A DNA stretch of 64,000 bases from Clostridiales bacterium S5-A14a (lineage in GTDB: Bacteria > Bacillota > Clostridia > Peptostreptococcales > Anaerovoracaceae): assembly GCA_000758905.1 (NCBI GenBank), contig JRNA01000014.1, positions 62,001 through 126,000 on the forward strand. The letters are read 5' to 3'. Position 1 is the first letter of the stretch, and each line of letters starts with the position of its first letter. A model generated the notes under the pieces. The model saw only the letters and a list, made by a program, of their open reading frames with translations, was not told the DNA's origin and made no database searches. The position numbers and the translations under genes were made by a program. This document shows positions 8,321 to 17,757 of this stretch, piece after piece.

Positions 8321-9418
8321 ATGCGCAAAAAAATCGTTTCTTTGTTAATAATTCTCATCAGTGTAGCATTGTTTCTTGCAGTGTATTTCGACTTTGAGCT
8401 GTACAAAACACCGATTGCCAAGGTCATTAATGTCAGTGAACAAAATATTTCTGTTGGCGAGGGTAAATACGTTGAGCAGACGCTTACTCTGAAGATGGTA
8501 AATGCCAATGAAAACACGGGAGAAAAGGGCAGTATAATAAAAGTAAAAAATCGTTATGAAATCGAAAAAACATATGGTGAAGAATACAAAAAAGGCAATT
8601 TTTTATTCATAGATAAGACCGGAGAGAACGGAAAAGAATTATATAGTATTGCAGGGCAAAAGCGCGATTATATTATTGCTTTTTTAATCATAATGCTAGC
8701 AGATCTACTAGTCATTGTAGGAGGCAAGCAAGGGTTACTAACGGTTATGGGGATTCTGGTGAACTCTCTCCTATTTGTGGGCGGAATGCACATTGCAGGA
8801 AACGGAAATAATTTCATATGGTTTGTAATTTTGTTAATGATTATTTTTACTTTTGGAATCATATTCCTTGTCAATGGGAAAAGTCGTGAAAGCCTCGCTG
8901 CCTCGATCGCGACACTTCTGACAGTTTCGATAATCGGAGTGCTCTGTTTTGTTGTAATAGAATTCGCACCAAATATAAAATACGAATTTCTCGATTACAT
9001 GCCGGAGCCATACACGCTGAGAATGGCTAACGGTTTGCTGCTAAGTGAGATACTGGTTGGTGCATTGGGCGCAGTCATCGACATAGCCGTTACGATTATT
9101 GCTGCAACAAAGGAAATTGTTGAAAGGGAGCCCGGGATAAGTAGGGTAGGGCTTTTGAGTTCTGTTAGAGCGATTTCTGATGACATAACGGGACTGATGA
9201 TTAATGTAGTGTTTTTCACTAATGTGGCGGTGATTCTGCCCGTTGCGGTTTTGGGAATGAAAAATGATTTTTCGCTGTGGAGCGTGGTTGGAAATCATGG
9301 CTTTTTCCTCCTCATAAGATTTCTTGTCGGAGGTATGGGAATTATCGCCGCGATTCCACTTTCAACCTACATAGGAAGTATTTTCTTTAAGGGTAAGAGC
9401 GAGGGAGCGATAGAATGA
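8321..9418 (+). CDS. yibE: YibE/F family membrane protein (YibE half)
   Basis: A 365-residue membrane protein of the YibE/F family. After one N-terminal helix (about 5-25) comes an extracytoplasmic stretch of ~95 residues, then about seven hydrophobic helices from residue 115, with the family motif region 'LGAVIDIAVTIIAATKEI'. The function is uncharacterised; transport has been proposed for the family. The ATG is preceded by 'CGAGGTTAA'. It overlaps the next gene by ATGA, so the two subunits are probably made together and act as a complex. The promoter faces the LexA boxes. Confidence 0.88.
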   Translation: MRKKIVSLLIILISVALFLAVYFDFELYKTPIAKVINVSEQNISVGEGKYVEQTLTLKMVNANENTGEKGSIIKVKNRYEIEKTYGEEYKKGNFLFIDKTGENGKELYSIAGQKRDYIIAFLIIMLADLLVIVGGKQGLLTVMGILVNSLLFVGGMHIAGNGNNFIWFVILLMIIFTFGIIFLVNGKSRESLAASIATLLTVSIIGVLCFVVIEFAPNIKYEFLDYMPEPYTLRMANGLLLSEILVGALGAVIDIAVTIIAATKEIVEREPGISRVGLLSSVRAISDDITGLMINVVFFTNVAVILPVAVLGMKNDFSLWSVVGNHGFFLLIRFLVGGMGIIAAIPLSTYIGSIFFKGKSEGAIE

Positions 9419-10161
9419 CATTAACTATATTTGCGATAATTTTTACGTTTTCAGCCATCGCGATTGGTCGTGACGGTACGGCGAAGGCATTGATAGGGAT
9501 CCTTGGAAATATTATAGTGATAACTGCACTAATATTTTCAGTTTGGATGGGGATAAATGAGTGGCTTGCCATAATTATATCCTGTGTTTTGATGACGGCG
9601 ATTAGTCTGTTTTATCAGAGTGAAAATAAGCAAAAAAATCGGATTGCTGCAATGTCTGTGCTGCTGATGATGGTTCTACTTGCAGGATTTTCATACCTAA
9701 TTATATATTTAGCGAATTTACAGGGATTCCCTACAGGTCAGGTGTCAATTAGGCCAGCGAATGGATATAAGGCTGAGGTAGGAGTTAACTTCTTTGCACT
9801 TCAGATGGGAGTGGTTCTTATAATGCTTGAAGGAGCGATGGTCGATACTGCCATATCAGTAGTAAGCTCAATGGAAGAAGTGATAAAACATGCGGAACTA
9901 AGTGCAAGAGACCTCTTCGATTCGGGAATGGCGGTTGGTCGCGGAATTTTAAGTTCTACTATAAACACTCTCTTCTTCATATTTTTGGGTCAAAACCTAG
10001 TGTTTTTCATCTTTTTTAGAAACGAATTTACTGTAGAATCGATGTTGAATTCAAAAATTTTAGCACAAGAACTTACATCGGTGCTTATTTCTGCAATAGG
10101 ATGTGTATTAATAATACCAGTTGCAGCATTTTTGTCTAGTCGTTATATGAATACAAAATAA
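9415..10161 (+). CDS. yibF: YibE/F family membrane protein (YibF half)
   Basis: A 248-residue integral membrane protein with about seven helices, paralogous to the C-terminal membrane domain of the upstream protein: 'LEGAMVDTAISVVSSMEEV' matches the 'DIAVTIIAATKEI' region there. It starts within the stop of yibE (ATGA, 9415). Two-gene YibE/F arrangements are common in Firmicutes. The substrate is unknown. Confidence 0.87.
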   Translation: MTLTIFAIIFTFSAIAIGRDGTAKALIGILGNIIVITALIFSVWMGINEWLAIIISCVLMTAISLFYQSENKQKNRIAAMSVLLMMVLLAGFSYLIIYLANLQGFPTGQVSIRPANGYKAEVGVNFFALQMGVVLIMLEGAMVDTAISVVSSMEEVIKHAELSARDLFDSGMAVGRGILSSTINTLFFIFLGQNLVFFIFFRNEFTVESMLNSKILAQELTSVLISAIGCVLIIPVAAFLSSRYMNTK

Positions 10162-10182
10162 TTTATATTTTCAAGACAAAAA

Positions 10183-10196
10183 GTTGCAAATGCAAC
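10183..10196. promoter_or_regulatory. Candidate operator: GTTGCA-AA-TGCAAC palindrome
   Basis: A perfect 6-bp inverted repeat with a 2-bp centre lies 59 bp upstream of the acyl-CoA dehydrogenase fusion start, in its only upstream non-coding region. It does not match Rex or Fnr consensus sites. The regulatory role is inferred from position only. Confidence 0.35.
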
Positions 10197-10254
10197 ATAT
10201 ATTTTGTTAAAGATTTAATATAATTATTATAATAAGAAAAGAGGAGGTATGTAC

Positions 10255-12186
10255 ATGCTTTTCAAAACTACAGATGCTCATGAGGAATTCAGAGCGAAGG
10301 TAAGAGCTTTTGCCGAAGATGAGGTAAAGCCGATCGCGTTTATGCTGGATCAGCAAAACGAATTTCCTCACGATGCAGTAAAGAAAATGGCCCAGCTTGG
10401 GCTTATGGGAATTCCGTATCCTAAAGAATACGGTGGTGCAGGAATGGATGCACTGAGTTACGCTATTGCAGTTGAAGAGCTTTCCAGAGTTGACGGTGGA
10501 ACAGGTGTAATTTTATCTGCCCATGTATCTCTTGGTTCATATCCTATATTTGCTTTTGGAACTGAAGAACAGAAGAAAAAATACCTGGTACCTCTAGCAA
10601 AGGGTCAGAAAATCGGTGCATTCGGACTAACTGAACCAAATGCAGGTTCTGATGCAGGTGGAACTGAGACTACAGCCGTTAAAAAAGGCGATTACTATAT
10701 TTTGAACGGTGGAAAGATATTCATTACAAACGCACCAGTTGCTGATACATATGTTGTGTTCGCTGTTACAACTCCAAACATTGGAACTAGAGGAATTTCA
10801 GCTTTCATCGTTGAAAAAGGTTGGGAAGGATTTGAATTTGGAGATCACTATGACAAAATGGGTATCAGATCTTCATCTACAGCAGAACTTATCTTTAATG
10901 ATGTGAAAGTTCCTAAAGAAAATCTACTTGGCAAAGAAGGTCAGGGCTTTAAGATTGCAATGTCAACTCTTGATGGCGGCAGAATCGGAATCGCTTCTCA
11001 GGCACTTGGAATTGCACAGGGAGCTTATGAACACGCTATTGAGTATGGTCTTGAGAGAACACAGTTTGGTCTTCCTATAGCACACCAGCAGGCTAATTCA
11101 TTCAAGATTGCAGATATGGCAATGAAGCTAAGAGCTGCTCGTCTTCTAATCTATTCAGCTGCTGACATGAAGGAAAATCACCTTGACTACGGTATGGAAT
11201 CAGCAATGGCGAAGGCATATGCTTCTGACATAGCTCTTGAGGTATGTAACGATGCACTTCAATTATTCGGAGGAAATGGATATTTGAAGGGTATGGAAGT
11301 TGAAAGAGCATATAGAGATGCTAAGATAACTACAATCTATGAAGGAACAAATGAAATTCAGAGAGTAGTTATTGCTGCTCATATATTGGGTAAGGCACCT
11401 AAGATGGCAACAGCTAAAAAGGATAAGGGCCCTATCACAGGACAGAGAAAGAAGATGATCTTTGATAAGGGATCTTCCAAGGAAAAAGTTGATCAGCTTG
11501 TTGAAGCTCTTAAAGCAGATGGATATGACTTTACAGTTGGTATTGATCCATGGACACCAATCGTGGAGGCAGATAGGGTAGTTTCTGCTGGTAAGGGAAT
11601 TGGACCTAAGAAGAATATGGAACTTGTTGAAGCTCTAGCAAAACAGGCAGGTGCAGCAGTTGGTTCATCAAGACCAGTTGCAGAGACACTCAAGTATCTA
11701 CCACTTGATAGATACGTAGGTATGTCTGGTCAGAAATTCAAGGGCAACCTTTATATTGCAGCAGGTATTTCTGGAGCTGGACAGCACCTCAAGGGAATCA
11801 AGGATGCAACTACAATTGTTGCTATCAACAAGAACAAAAATGCTCATATCTTCAAGAATGCGGACTACGGCATAGTTGGTGATGTAGAGGAAATTCTACC
11901 ATTGCTAACTAAGGCTCTTGACAACGGCAAGGAAAAGAAACCTGCTCCTCCAATGGTTAAGATGAGAAAGGCAACAATTCTTGAAGATCCATCACCATTC
12001 ACTACATATGTATGTAACGGATGTGGATACGAATATGACCCTGAAAAGGGAGATCCTGAAGCAGATGTAAGTCCTGGAACTCCATTTGAGGCACTTCCTG
12101 AAGATTGGCTTTGCCCAATGTGCGCAGAGGATAAGGACTCTTTTGTAAAGGTTAACACCGGATATGAAGAGAAGGAGGATCAATAA
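10255..12186 (+). CDS. Acyl-CoA dehydrogenase / EtfA FAD-domain / rubredoxin fusion
   Basis: A 643-residue three-part flavo-iron protein. Residues 1-~380 form a short-chain acyl-CoA dehydrogenase, with '[14 protein letters not shown]' at the flavin site and catalytic base E363 in 'IYEGTNEIQ'. Residues ~436-555 match the FAD-binding C-terminal domain of electron-transfer flavoprotein alpha ('VSAGKGIG', '[16 protein letters not shown]', '[10 protein letters not shown]'). Residues ~580-635 are a rubredoxin with iron ligands C587, C590, C620 and C623. Electrons can thus pass from acyl-CoA through two flavins to rubredoxin. No etfB lies nearby. The start is ATG 10255, 7 nt after 'GAGGAGG'; ATG 10249 is too close. 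It overlaps the flavodiiron gene by one base (TAATG), so that protein is the likely acceptor. Confidence 0.93.
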   Translation: MLFKTTDAHEEFRAKVRAFAEDEVKPIAFMLDQQNEFPHDAVKKMAQLGLMGIPYPKEYGGAGMDALSYAIAVEELSRVDGGTGVILSAHVSLGSYPIFAFGTEEQKKKYLVPLAKGQKIGAFGLTEPNAGSDAGGTETTAVKKGDYYILNGGKIFITNAPVADTYVVFAVTTPNIGTRGISAFIVEKGWEGFEFGDHYDKMGIRSSSTAELIFNDVKVPKENLLGKEGQGFKIAMSTLDGGRIGIASQALGIAQGAYEHAIEYGLERTQFGLPIAHQQANSFKIADMAMKLRAARLLIYSAADMKENHLDYGMESAMAKAYASDIALEVCNDALQLFGGNGYLKGMEVERAYRDAKITTIYEGTNEIQRVVIAAHILGKAPKMATAKKDKGPITGQRKKMIFDKGSSKEKVDQLVEALKADGYDFTVGIDPWTPIVEADRVVSAGKGIGPKKNMELVEALAKQAGAAVGSSRPVAETLKYLPLDRYVGMSGQKFKGNLYIAAGISGAGQHLKGIKDATTIVAINKNKNAHIFKNADYGIVGDVEEILPLLTKALDNGKEKKPAPPMVKMRKATILEDPSPFTTYVCNGCGYEYDPEKGDPEADVSPGTPFEALPEDWLCPMCAEDKDSFVKVNTGYEEKEDQ

Positions 12187-13400
12187 TGCATAATGTTAGA
12201 AAAGTAGTTGACGATCTATATTGGGTAGGTGCAAGTGAAAAGAGAATTGCACTATTTGAGAACATCCATCCGCTTGAGAATGGAGTATCATATAACGCAT
12301 ATGTTTTGCTTGACGAAAAAACTGTTTTGTTCGATACTGCGGACTGGACAGTTGGAAGACAGTTCCTTGAGAATGTGGATTATGTTCTCAACGGAAGACC
12401 CCTTGATTACGTAGTTATTAACCACATGGAGCCTGACCACGCTGCTTCTATTGAAGAAATTATTTTGAGACACCCTGATGTTAAGGTAGTTTCAACGGAG
12501 AAGGCCTTCATGATGATGCACCAGTTCAACTTCCCTGTAAATGATAATTTTGTACAGGTAAAAGCTGGGGATACTATGAGCTTTGGTAAGCACAATGTTG
12601 TATTCGTAGACGCGCCTATGGTTCACTGGCCTGAAGCAATGGTTACGTTCGATACAACTAACGGTGTTTTGTTCTCCGCTGACGCATTCGGATCATTCAA
12701 ATCTCTCGATGGTGCAAGATTTGCTGACGAGGTTGATTTTAAGAATGACTGGCTCGATGAGGCAAGAAGATATTATACAAACATCGTTGGCAAGTATGGC
12801 CCACAGGTTATGGAACTTCTTAAGAAGGCTGGAACAATTGATATTAAGGTTATCTGCCCACTTCATGGACCAATTTGGAGACAGGATCTTGGATGGATTA
12901 TCGATAAGTATGTACACTGGGCAACATATCAGCCTGAAGAAAAGGGTGTGCTCATCGTATATGCTTCAATGTATGGTAACACTGAGGCAGCTGCTCACAT
13001 TTTGGCTGCAAAGCTTGTTGAAAAAGGCATGACCAACATCAAGATGTATGACGTTTCAAAGACTCACATGTCTTATCTGATTTCAGAAGTTTTCAAATAC
13101 AGCCACCTTGCTCTACTTTCATGCACATATAACCTCGGCATCTTCCCACCAATGGAAGATTTCTTGAGAGATATGCAGCGCTTGAATCTACAAAAGAGGG
13201 TTTGCGCAGTAGTTGAAAACGGTTCTTGGGCACCACAGGCTGGTTCAAAGATGATTGAAATGCTACAGGATATGAAGCAGATGACTGTTCTAAATGAGCA
13301 GGTTAGCGTTCTTTCTTCAGTGAATAAGATGACGGAATCTGAGCTTGACGATCTTGCTGAGAGCATTATCGAGTCTATGGGACAGGAATACAAATACTAG
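12186..13400 (+). CDS. fprA: Flavodiiron protein (A-type flavoprotein)
   Basis: A 404-residue oxygen and/or nitric oxide reductase. The N-terminal metallo-beta-lactamase-like domain carries the diiron ligands H80, E82, D84 and H85 in 'NHMEPDHAA', with H147, D166 and H228 as expected later ligands. The C-terminal flavodoxin domain binds FMN, with loop 'YASMYGNTEAAA'. Flavodiiron proteins take electrons from rubredoxin; the upstream gene ends in a rubredoxin domain and overlaps this start, so acyl-CoA-driven detoxification of O2 or NO is the natural reading. There is no C-terminal rubredoxin or flavin reductase extension, so it depends on the upstream donor. Confidence 0.95.
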   Translation: MHNVRKVVDDLYWVGASEKRIALFENIHPLENGVSYNAYVLLDEKTVLFDTADWTVGRQFLENVDYVLNGRPLDYVVINHMEPDHAASIEEIILRHPDVKVVSTEKAFMMMHQFNFPVNDNFVQVKAGDTMSFGKHNVVFVDAPMVHWPEAMVTFDTTNGVLFSADAFGSFKSLDGARFADEVDFKNDWLDEARRYYTNIVGKYGPQVMELLKKAGTIDIKVICPLHGPIWRQDLGWIIDKYVHWATYQPEEKGVLIVYASMYGNTEAAAHILAAKLVEKGMTNIKMYDVSKTHMSYLISEVFKYSHLALLSCTYNLGIFPPMEDFLRDMQRLNLQKRVCAVVENGSWAPQAGSKMIEMLQDMKQMTVLNEQVSVLSSVNKMTESELDDLAESIIESMGQEYKY

Positions 13401-13442
13401 AATCTTTGAAGGCTAGTCACTGCGTGATTATTTGAAAGAAAT

Positions 13443-13510
13443 AGTCACAAGGTAGAGATAGCCACAATGTTGAGATAGCCAAAAGGTAGAGATAGCCAAA
13501 AGGTAGAAAT
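13443..13510. repeat. Four 17-bp tandem repeats
   Basis: Four consecutive 17-bp units at 13443, 13460, 13477 and 13494, consensus AGCCAAAAGGTAGAGAT, with 1-5 differences each. They lie in the 3' region of fprA before its terminator. No gene or known element is associated. The rest of the 13401-13777 gap holds the terminator at 13532 and the inverted repeat at 13648. Confidence 0.9.
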
Positions 13511-13531
13511 CTTCACAACAAAATAGTAATC

Positions 13532-13577
13532 AAAAGCGTCCATCTGATGCCGAAATGGTGTCGAAGGGGCGCTTTTT
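13532..13577 (+). terminator. Terminator after fprA
   Basis: Stem AAAAGCGTCC (13532-13541) pairs with GGGCGCTTTT (13567-13576), with one G-U pair and a 25-nt loop, followed by a short T run. Confidence 0.7.
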
Positions 13578-13647
13578 ATTGTTTAGCTTTAGCTGAGAAT
13601 CATTTTCTTCATTATTTATTCGGCAATTCTCTATCATACTTCCTGGA

Positions 13648-13688
13648 CTATTTAGAAATAATTCCATTCTGGAATTATTTCTAAATAG
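13648..13688. repeat. 19-bp perfect inverted repeat, third arm at gene start
   Basis: Arms at 13648-13666 and 13670-13688 (CTATTTAGAAATAATTCCA and its complement) have a 3-nt loop. A near-copy of the right arm (GGAAATATTTCTAAATAG, one mismatch in 18) recurs at 13744-13761, 16 bp before the ATPase start. It could be an operator set or the remains of a small mobile repeat. There is no T run, so it is not a terminator. Confidence 0.85.
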
Positions 13689-13777
13689 GACTTGCCTCCT
13701 AAGCAAATAGAATATATAATTTAATTAGATTAAGTTCCGTAATGGAAATATTTCTAAATAGAAGAGGACGGTTAGTT

Positions 13778-15079
13778 ATGGAAATAAAACGTGATTATTA
13801 CCTAAACAAACTAATTCGTAAGATGGACAACGAATTTATCAAGGTAATTACAGGCATTAGAAGGAGTGGCAAATCTTACCTGCTCAATAATATATTTTAC
13901 AACTATTTAATCGAAAGCGGAGTAGATAAAAATCATATAATAAAATTTGCATTTGATTCGGGTCAAGATCTTCTGAAAATCGGAGAGAATCTCATGGACT
14001 TAGATATTTTGAGTGGAGAAAGATTGGCCAACCCTCAGAAGTTCTTGGAGTATGTATTTGCCAGAACTAATAACGATGAAAAGTACTATATACTATTAGA
14101 CGAGGTTCAGCTATTAGCATCATTTGAGCAGGTGCTTAATGGATTTTTACGACAAAAGAATTTTGATGTATACGTAACCGGTAGTAATTCGAAATTCTTA
14201 TCCAAAGATGTAATTACTGAATTCGCTGGCAGGGGTGATGAGATCCATATTATGCCACTTGTTTTTTCTGAATTTCTTCAAACTTATGATGGAGACAAGG
14301 AAGATGCATTTGCTGAATACCAGGTGTTCGGAGGGTTGCCAGCACAGGCTCTCATGAAAAGCGACGAAGATAAGATGAACTACCTAAAGAATCAATTAAG
14401 CAATGTGTACCTGCGTGATATTGTAAACAGGTATGATGTACGCCTGAATAGTGAACTTGAGGATCTACTCAACATTTTGGCGTCAGGGATTTCCACACTC
14501 ACGAATCCATCTAAGATAGAGTCTACCTTTTTGTCAGTAAAAAAATCTAAAATTTCTGCCAATACAATTGATAAATATATAGACTATTTTGAGGATTCTT
14601 TTCTAATAAAGAGGGTTCATAGGTATGATGTAAAGGGTCGAAAATATATTGGAACCCCATACAAAATATACTTTGAAGATGTTGGACTTAGGAATGCTAG
14701 ATTGAATTTTAGGCAGATAGAGCCAACTCACCTTATGGAAAATATCATATATAATGAATTGAGATTCCGAGGATATATGGTGGATGTAGGTACAGTTATA
14801 AAAAGAGAAAACGGGCCTAACGATAAGGATTTGAAGAAACAGCTCGAAGTGGATTTTATAGCTAACCTTGGCAGCAAAAAATATTATATTCAGTCCGCAT
14901 ACAGCCTCCCATCTAAAGAGAAACTTGAGCAAGAAAAAGCATCACTGATTAATATTGACGATTCTTTTAAAAAATTAATAGTTGTAAAAGATCGAATCAA
15001 GCCATCATTGGATGAACATGGAATACTCACCATTAATTTGTTTGATTTTTTACTTGATATGAATAGTTTGGATCTATAG
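13778..15079 (+). CDS. AAA-type ATPase with DUF4143 domain
   Basis: A 433-residue protein with an N-terminal AAA_14 ATPase domain (Walker A 'GIRRSGKS' at 26-33, Walker B 'YYILLDEVQLL' around 100) and a C-terminal DUF4143 domain (~200-370). These ATPases are abundant and patchily distributed in anaerobes; no function is established, and many genomes carry several divergent copies, consistent with horizontal spread. Start ATG 13778 follows 'AGAGGA'; the ATG at 13742 lies within the inverted-repeat copy and adds unrelated residues. It has an isolated position between terminator-bounded operons. Confidence 0.87.
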   Translation: MEIKRDYYLNKLIRKMDNEFIKVITGIRRSGKSYLLNNIFYNYLIESGVDKNHIIKFAFDSGQDLLKIGENLMDLDILSGERLANPQKFLEYVFARTNNDEKYYILLDEVQLLASFEQVLNGFLRQKNFDVYVTGSNSKFLSKDVITEFAGRGDEIHIMPLVFSEFLQTYDGDKEDAFAEYQVFGGLPAQALMKSDEDKMNYLKNQLSNVYLRDIVNRYDVRLNSELEDLLNILASGISTLTNPSKIESTFLSVKKSKISANTIDKYIDYFEDSFLIKRVHRYDVKGRKYIGTPYKIYFEDVGLRNARLNFRQIEPTHLMENIIYNELRFRGYMVDVGTVIKRENGPNDKDLKKQLEVDFIANLGSKKYYIQSAYSLPSKEKLEQEKASLINIDDSFKKLIVVKDRIKPSLDEHGILTINLFDFLLDMNSLDL

Positions 15080-15103
15080 CGAGTAAATCGGTAAGCAATG
15101 GAC

Positions 15104-15133
15104 ATAGCATGAACATCCATAGCACGAACATCT
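15104..15133. repeat. 15-bp tandem duplication upstream of malic enzyme
   Basis: ATAGCATGAACATCC (15104-15118) is followed directly by ATAGCACGAACATCT (15119-15133), two mismatches in 15. Confidence 0.7.
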
Positions 15134-15162
15134 ATTTTGTACAAAGGAGATTTGGAAATAAA

Positions 15163-16323
15163 ATGAATAAAAAAGAACAAGCACTTAAAATGCATGCGAA
15201 GTGGAGGGGCAAACTCAGCATCGAAAGCAAGGCCAAGGTTACGAATAGGGAAGAACTTGCTATCGCATATACTCCAGGAGTTGCAGAACCGTGTCTGGAA
15301 ATTGCCAGGGATGAAAATCTAGCGTATGAATATACGGGGAAGGGAAATCTGGTTGCCGTCATAACTGATGGCAGCGCTGTTTTGGGACTTGGTGATATAG
15401 GTCCGTCTGCAGGGATGCCCGTAATGGAGGGAAAGTGTGCGCTTTTCAAGACTTTTGCAAACATAGATGCAATTCCAATATGTATAAATTCTAATGATGA
15501 GGATGTTATCGTTGATACGATTTACAATATATCCAAGAGCTTTGGCGGCATCAATCTCGAAGATATCAGTGCTCCAAGATGTTTTAACATTGAGCGAAGG
15601 CTTAAGGAAAAGTGCGATATTCCAGTTTTTCACGATGACCAGCATGGAACAGCCATTGTAACATCTGCAGGGATTTTAAACGCTTTGAGACTTACAGGCA
15701 AGAAACCAGGTAATTTAAAAATTATTATAAGCGGAGCAGGATCAGCAGGCATTGCAATTGCGAGAATGCTGCTTAGATTTGACTTCGGAGATATTATTTT
15801 GTGCGGTAGCAAGGGAGCCATCTACGATGGAGCGCCATATAATAATAGTGAGCAGGAGGAAATCGCCAAAATTACGAATCAAAATAAGCTCAGTGGCAAG
15901 CTTGACGAGCTAATGCGCGATGCAGATATTTTTATCGGGGTTTCAAAGCCGGGAATTGTTTCAAAAGAGATGATTAGATCAATGGCCGAGGATCCGATTG
16001 TATTCGTGATGGCAAACCCTGTGCCTGAAATCATGCCAGATGAGGCAATTGAAGCGGGTGCAGCGGTAGTTGGCACGGGACGCTCCGATTTCCCGAACCA
16101 GGTAAATAATGTTTTGGCGTTTCCAGGGATCTTCAGGGGCGCGCTTGACTGCAGGGTGATGCAGATTACCGAGGAAATGAAGGAAGCTGCTGCAAGAGCA
16201 ATTGCTGACGTCATAAAGGAAGAAGAACTCAGATCTGACTATGTACTTCCAGATGTTTTCGACAAAAGAGTTGTTGAGAAAATTGTAAACGCGATTAGGG
16301 CGTGCAGTATAAATATACAGTAA
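15163..16323 (+). CDS. NAD(P)-dependent malic enzyme
   Basis: A 386-residue short-form malic enzyme that oxidatively decarboxylates malate to pyruvate. It has the N-terminal 'KMHAKWRGKLSIESKA', 'YTPGVAEPC', the metal/substrate region 'PVFHDDQHGTAIV', and the dinucleotide fold 'ISGAGSAGIAIARMLL'. Short bacterial forms mostly use NAD. The start is taken at ATG 15163 (MNKKEQALK), where similarity begins; an upstream ATG at 15109 would include part of the tandem duplication. It stands directly before fumarase, so malate made from fumarate can give pyruvate and NADH. Confidence 0.93.
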   Translation: MNKKEQALKMHAKWRGKLSIESKAKVTNREELAIAYTPGVAEPCLEIARDENLAYEYTGKGNLVAVITDGSAVLGLGDIGPSAGMPVMEGKCALFKTFANIDAIPICINSNDEDVIVDTIYNISKSFGGINLEDISAPRCFNIERRLKEKCDIPVFHDDQHGTAIVTSAGILNALRLTGKKPGNLKIIISGAGSAGIAIARMLLRFDFGDIILCGSKGAIYDGAPYNNSEQEEIAKITNQNKLSGKLDELMRDADIFIGVSKPGIVSKEMIRSMAEDPIVFVMANPVPEIMPDEAIEAGAAVVGTGRSDFPNQVNNVLAFPGIFRGALDCRVMQITEEMKEAAARAIADVIKEEELRSDYVLPDVFDKRVVEKIVNAIRACSINIQ

Positions 16324-16353
16324 AGATACAGTGTAGTGAGAAAGGGTGCTATG

Positions 16354-17724
16354 ATGGAATATAAGATTAAGAAGGATACGATGGGTGAGGTTAGGGTTCC
16401 AGCCGATAAATACTGGGGAGCACAAACGCAGCGAAGCATCAATAATTTTAAAATTGGCAAATACAAGATGCCGATTGAGATTATAAGGGCTTATGCATAC
16501 CTGAAAAAAGCTGCTGCCAATGCAAACTGTGAATTGGGAACCATTGAGGTTGCAAAAAGAAAGATCATCTCCGATGTCTGTGATGAAATTTTAGCAGGTA
16601 AATTGGATGATAATTTTCCACTAGTAATTTTCCAGACTGGAAGCGGGACACAGACGAATATGAATGTCAACGAAGTCATTGCAAACCGAGGCAATGAAAT
16701 TTTGGGAGAGGAAATACTCCACCCCAACGATGACGTCAACAAATCCCAGAGTTCCAACGATACCTTCCCGACAGCCATGCACATAGCAGCTGTTTTGCAA
16801 ATACAAAATAATCTTTTGCATAAAATAGCAAAACTACGGGATACATTCTTTGAATTGGAGAAAAAGTATGAGGATGTCATTAAAATCGGCAGGACACACC
16901 TTCAGGATGCGACTCCAATAACACTCGGCCAGGAAATCAGTGGCTGGAGATCTATGCTAGATCATAATATTCTTATGATTGAGGACGCTTTGGAATATAT
17001 CAGGGAAGTTGGAATCGGTGGTACGGCGGTAGGCACAGGTTTGAACGCACCAAAGGACTTCGACAAAATAGTCGTAAAGAATCTATCGGAGATGACGGGC
17101 GAAACGTTTAAGGCTTCGGATAATAAATTTCATGATCTTACTTCAAAGGATGCACTTGTAAACATGCACGGAACACTGACAGCCCTGGCTGCAAATCTGA
17201 TGAAAATTGCTAATGACATAAGGCTGCTTTCCTCAGGGCCGAGATGTGGAATCGGAGAACTCAATATACCTGAAAACGAGCCAGGAAGCTCAATTATGCC
17301 GGGAAAGGTCAACCCAACTCAGTGTGAAGCGTTGACTATGGTATGCCTTAAGGTGATGGGAAATAATTCTGTTATATCAATTGCAGCCTCGCAAGGAAAC
17401 TTTGAACTCAACGTCTATATGCCTCTCATCATATCAAGCTTCCTTGAATCCGTGGAACTTCTGGCAGATGCTATTCATTCGTTTAACGATAATTGCGCGG
17501 TTGGGATTACAGCTAATTATGATAAAATAGAGGACTACCTAGAAAATTCTCTGATGCTGGTTACAGCCTTAAATCCATATATCGGATATGAGAAGGCAGC
17601 AAAGGTTGCAAAATTAGCATATAAAGATAATTTAACCATTAGAGAAGCAATCAAAAAATTAGGGCTATTGAGTGAAGATGAAATTGATGAAATCCTCGAC
17701 CCTATTAAAATGATAAAGCGTTAA
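16354..17724 (+). CDS. fumC: Class II fumarate hydratase
   Basis: It interconverts fumarate and malate without an iron-sulfur cluster. The 456-residue protein has all family marks: 'GSGTQTNMNVNEV', 'KSQSSNDTFPTAMH', 'GRTHLQDATP' and the signature 'GSSIMPGKVNPTQCE'. The oxygen-stable class II type is less usual in strict anaerobes, which mostly use class I. The start is ATG 16354 (MEYKIKKDTMGEV); ATG 16351 is an equal alternative. It follows malic enzyme by 30 nt and precedes the citrate synthase promoter. Confidence 0.95.
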   Translation: MEYKIKKDTMGEVRVPADKYWGAQTQRSINNFKIGKYKMPIEIIRAYAYLKKAAANANCELGTIEVAKRKIISDVCDEILAGKLDDNFPLVIFQTGSGTQTNMNVNEVIANRGNEILGEEILHPNDDVNKSQSSNDTFPTAMHIAAVLQIQNNLLHKIAKLRDTFFELEKKYEDVIKIGRTHLQDATPITLGQEISGWRSMLDHNILMIEDALEYIREVGIGGTAVGTGLNAPKDFDKIVVKNLSEMTGETFKASDNKFHDLTSKDALVNMHGTLTALAANLMKIANDIRLLSSGPRCGIGELNIPENEPGSSIMPGKVNPTQCEALTMVCLKVMGNNSVISIAASQGNFELNVYMPLIISSFLESVELLADAIHSFNDNCAVGITANYDKIEDYLENSLMLVTALNPYIGYEKAAKVAKLAYKDNLTIREAIKKLGLLSEDEIDEILDPIKMIKR

Positions 17725-17727
17725 CTC

Positions 17728-17757
17728 TTGACAATGATATATCTGCGGGGGTATACT
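17728..17757 (+). promoter_or_regulatory. Promoter of the Re-citrate synthase operon
   Basis: Consensus TTGACA (17728-17733), 18-bp spacer, TATACT (17752-17757). The start site would fall near 17764, inside the GGTATA repeats. Confidence 0.75.

Noticed and set aside
13443-13510. Possible CRISPR array
   Set aside because: The 17-bp units are directly contiguous with no spacers, and no cas genes are present.
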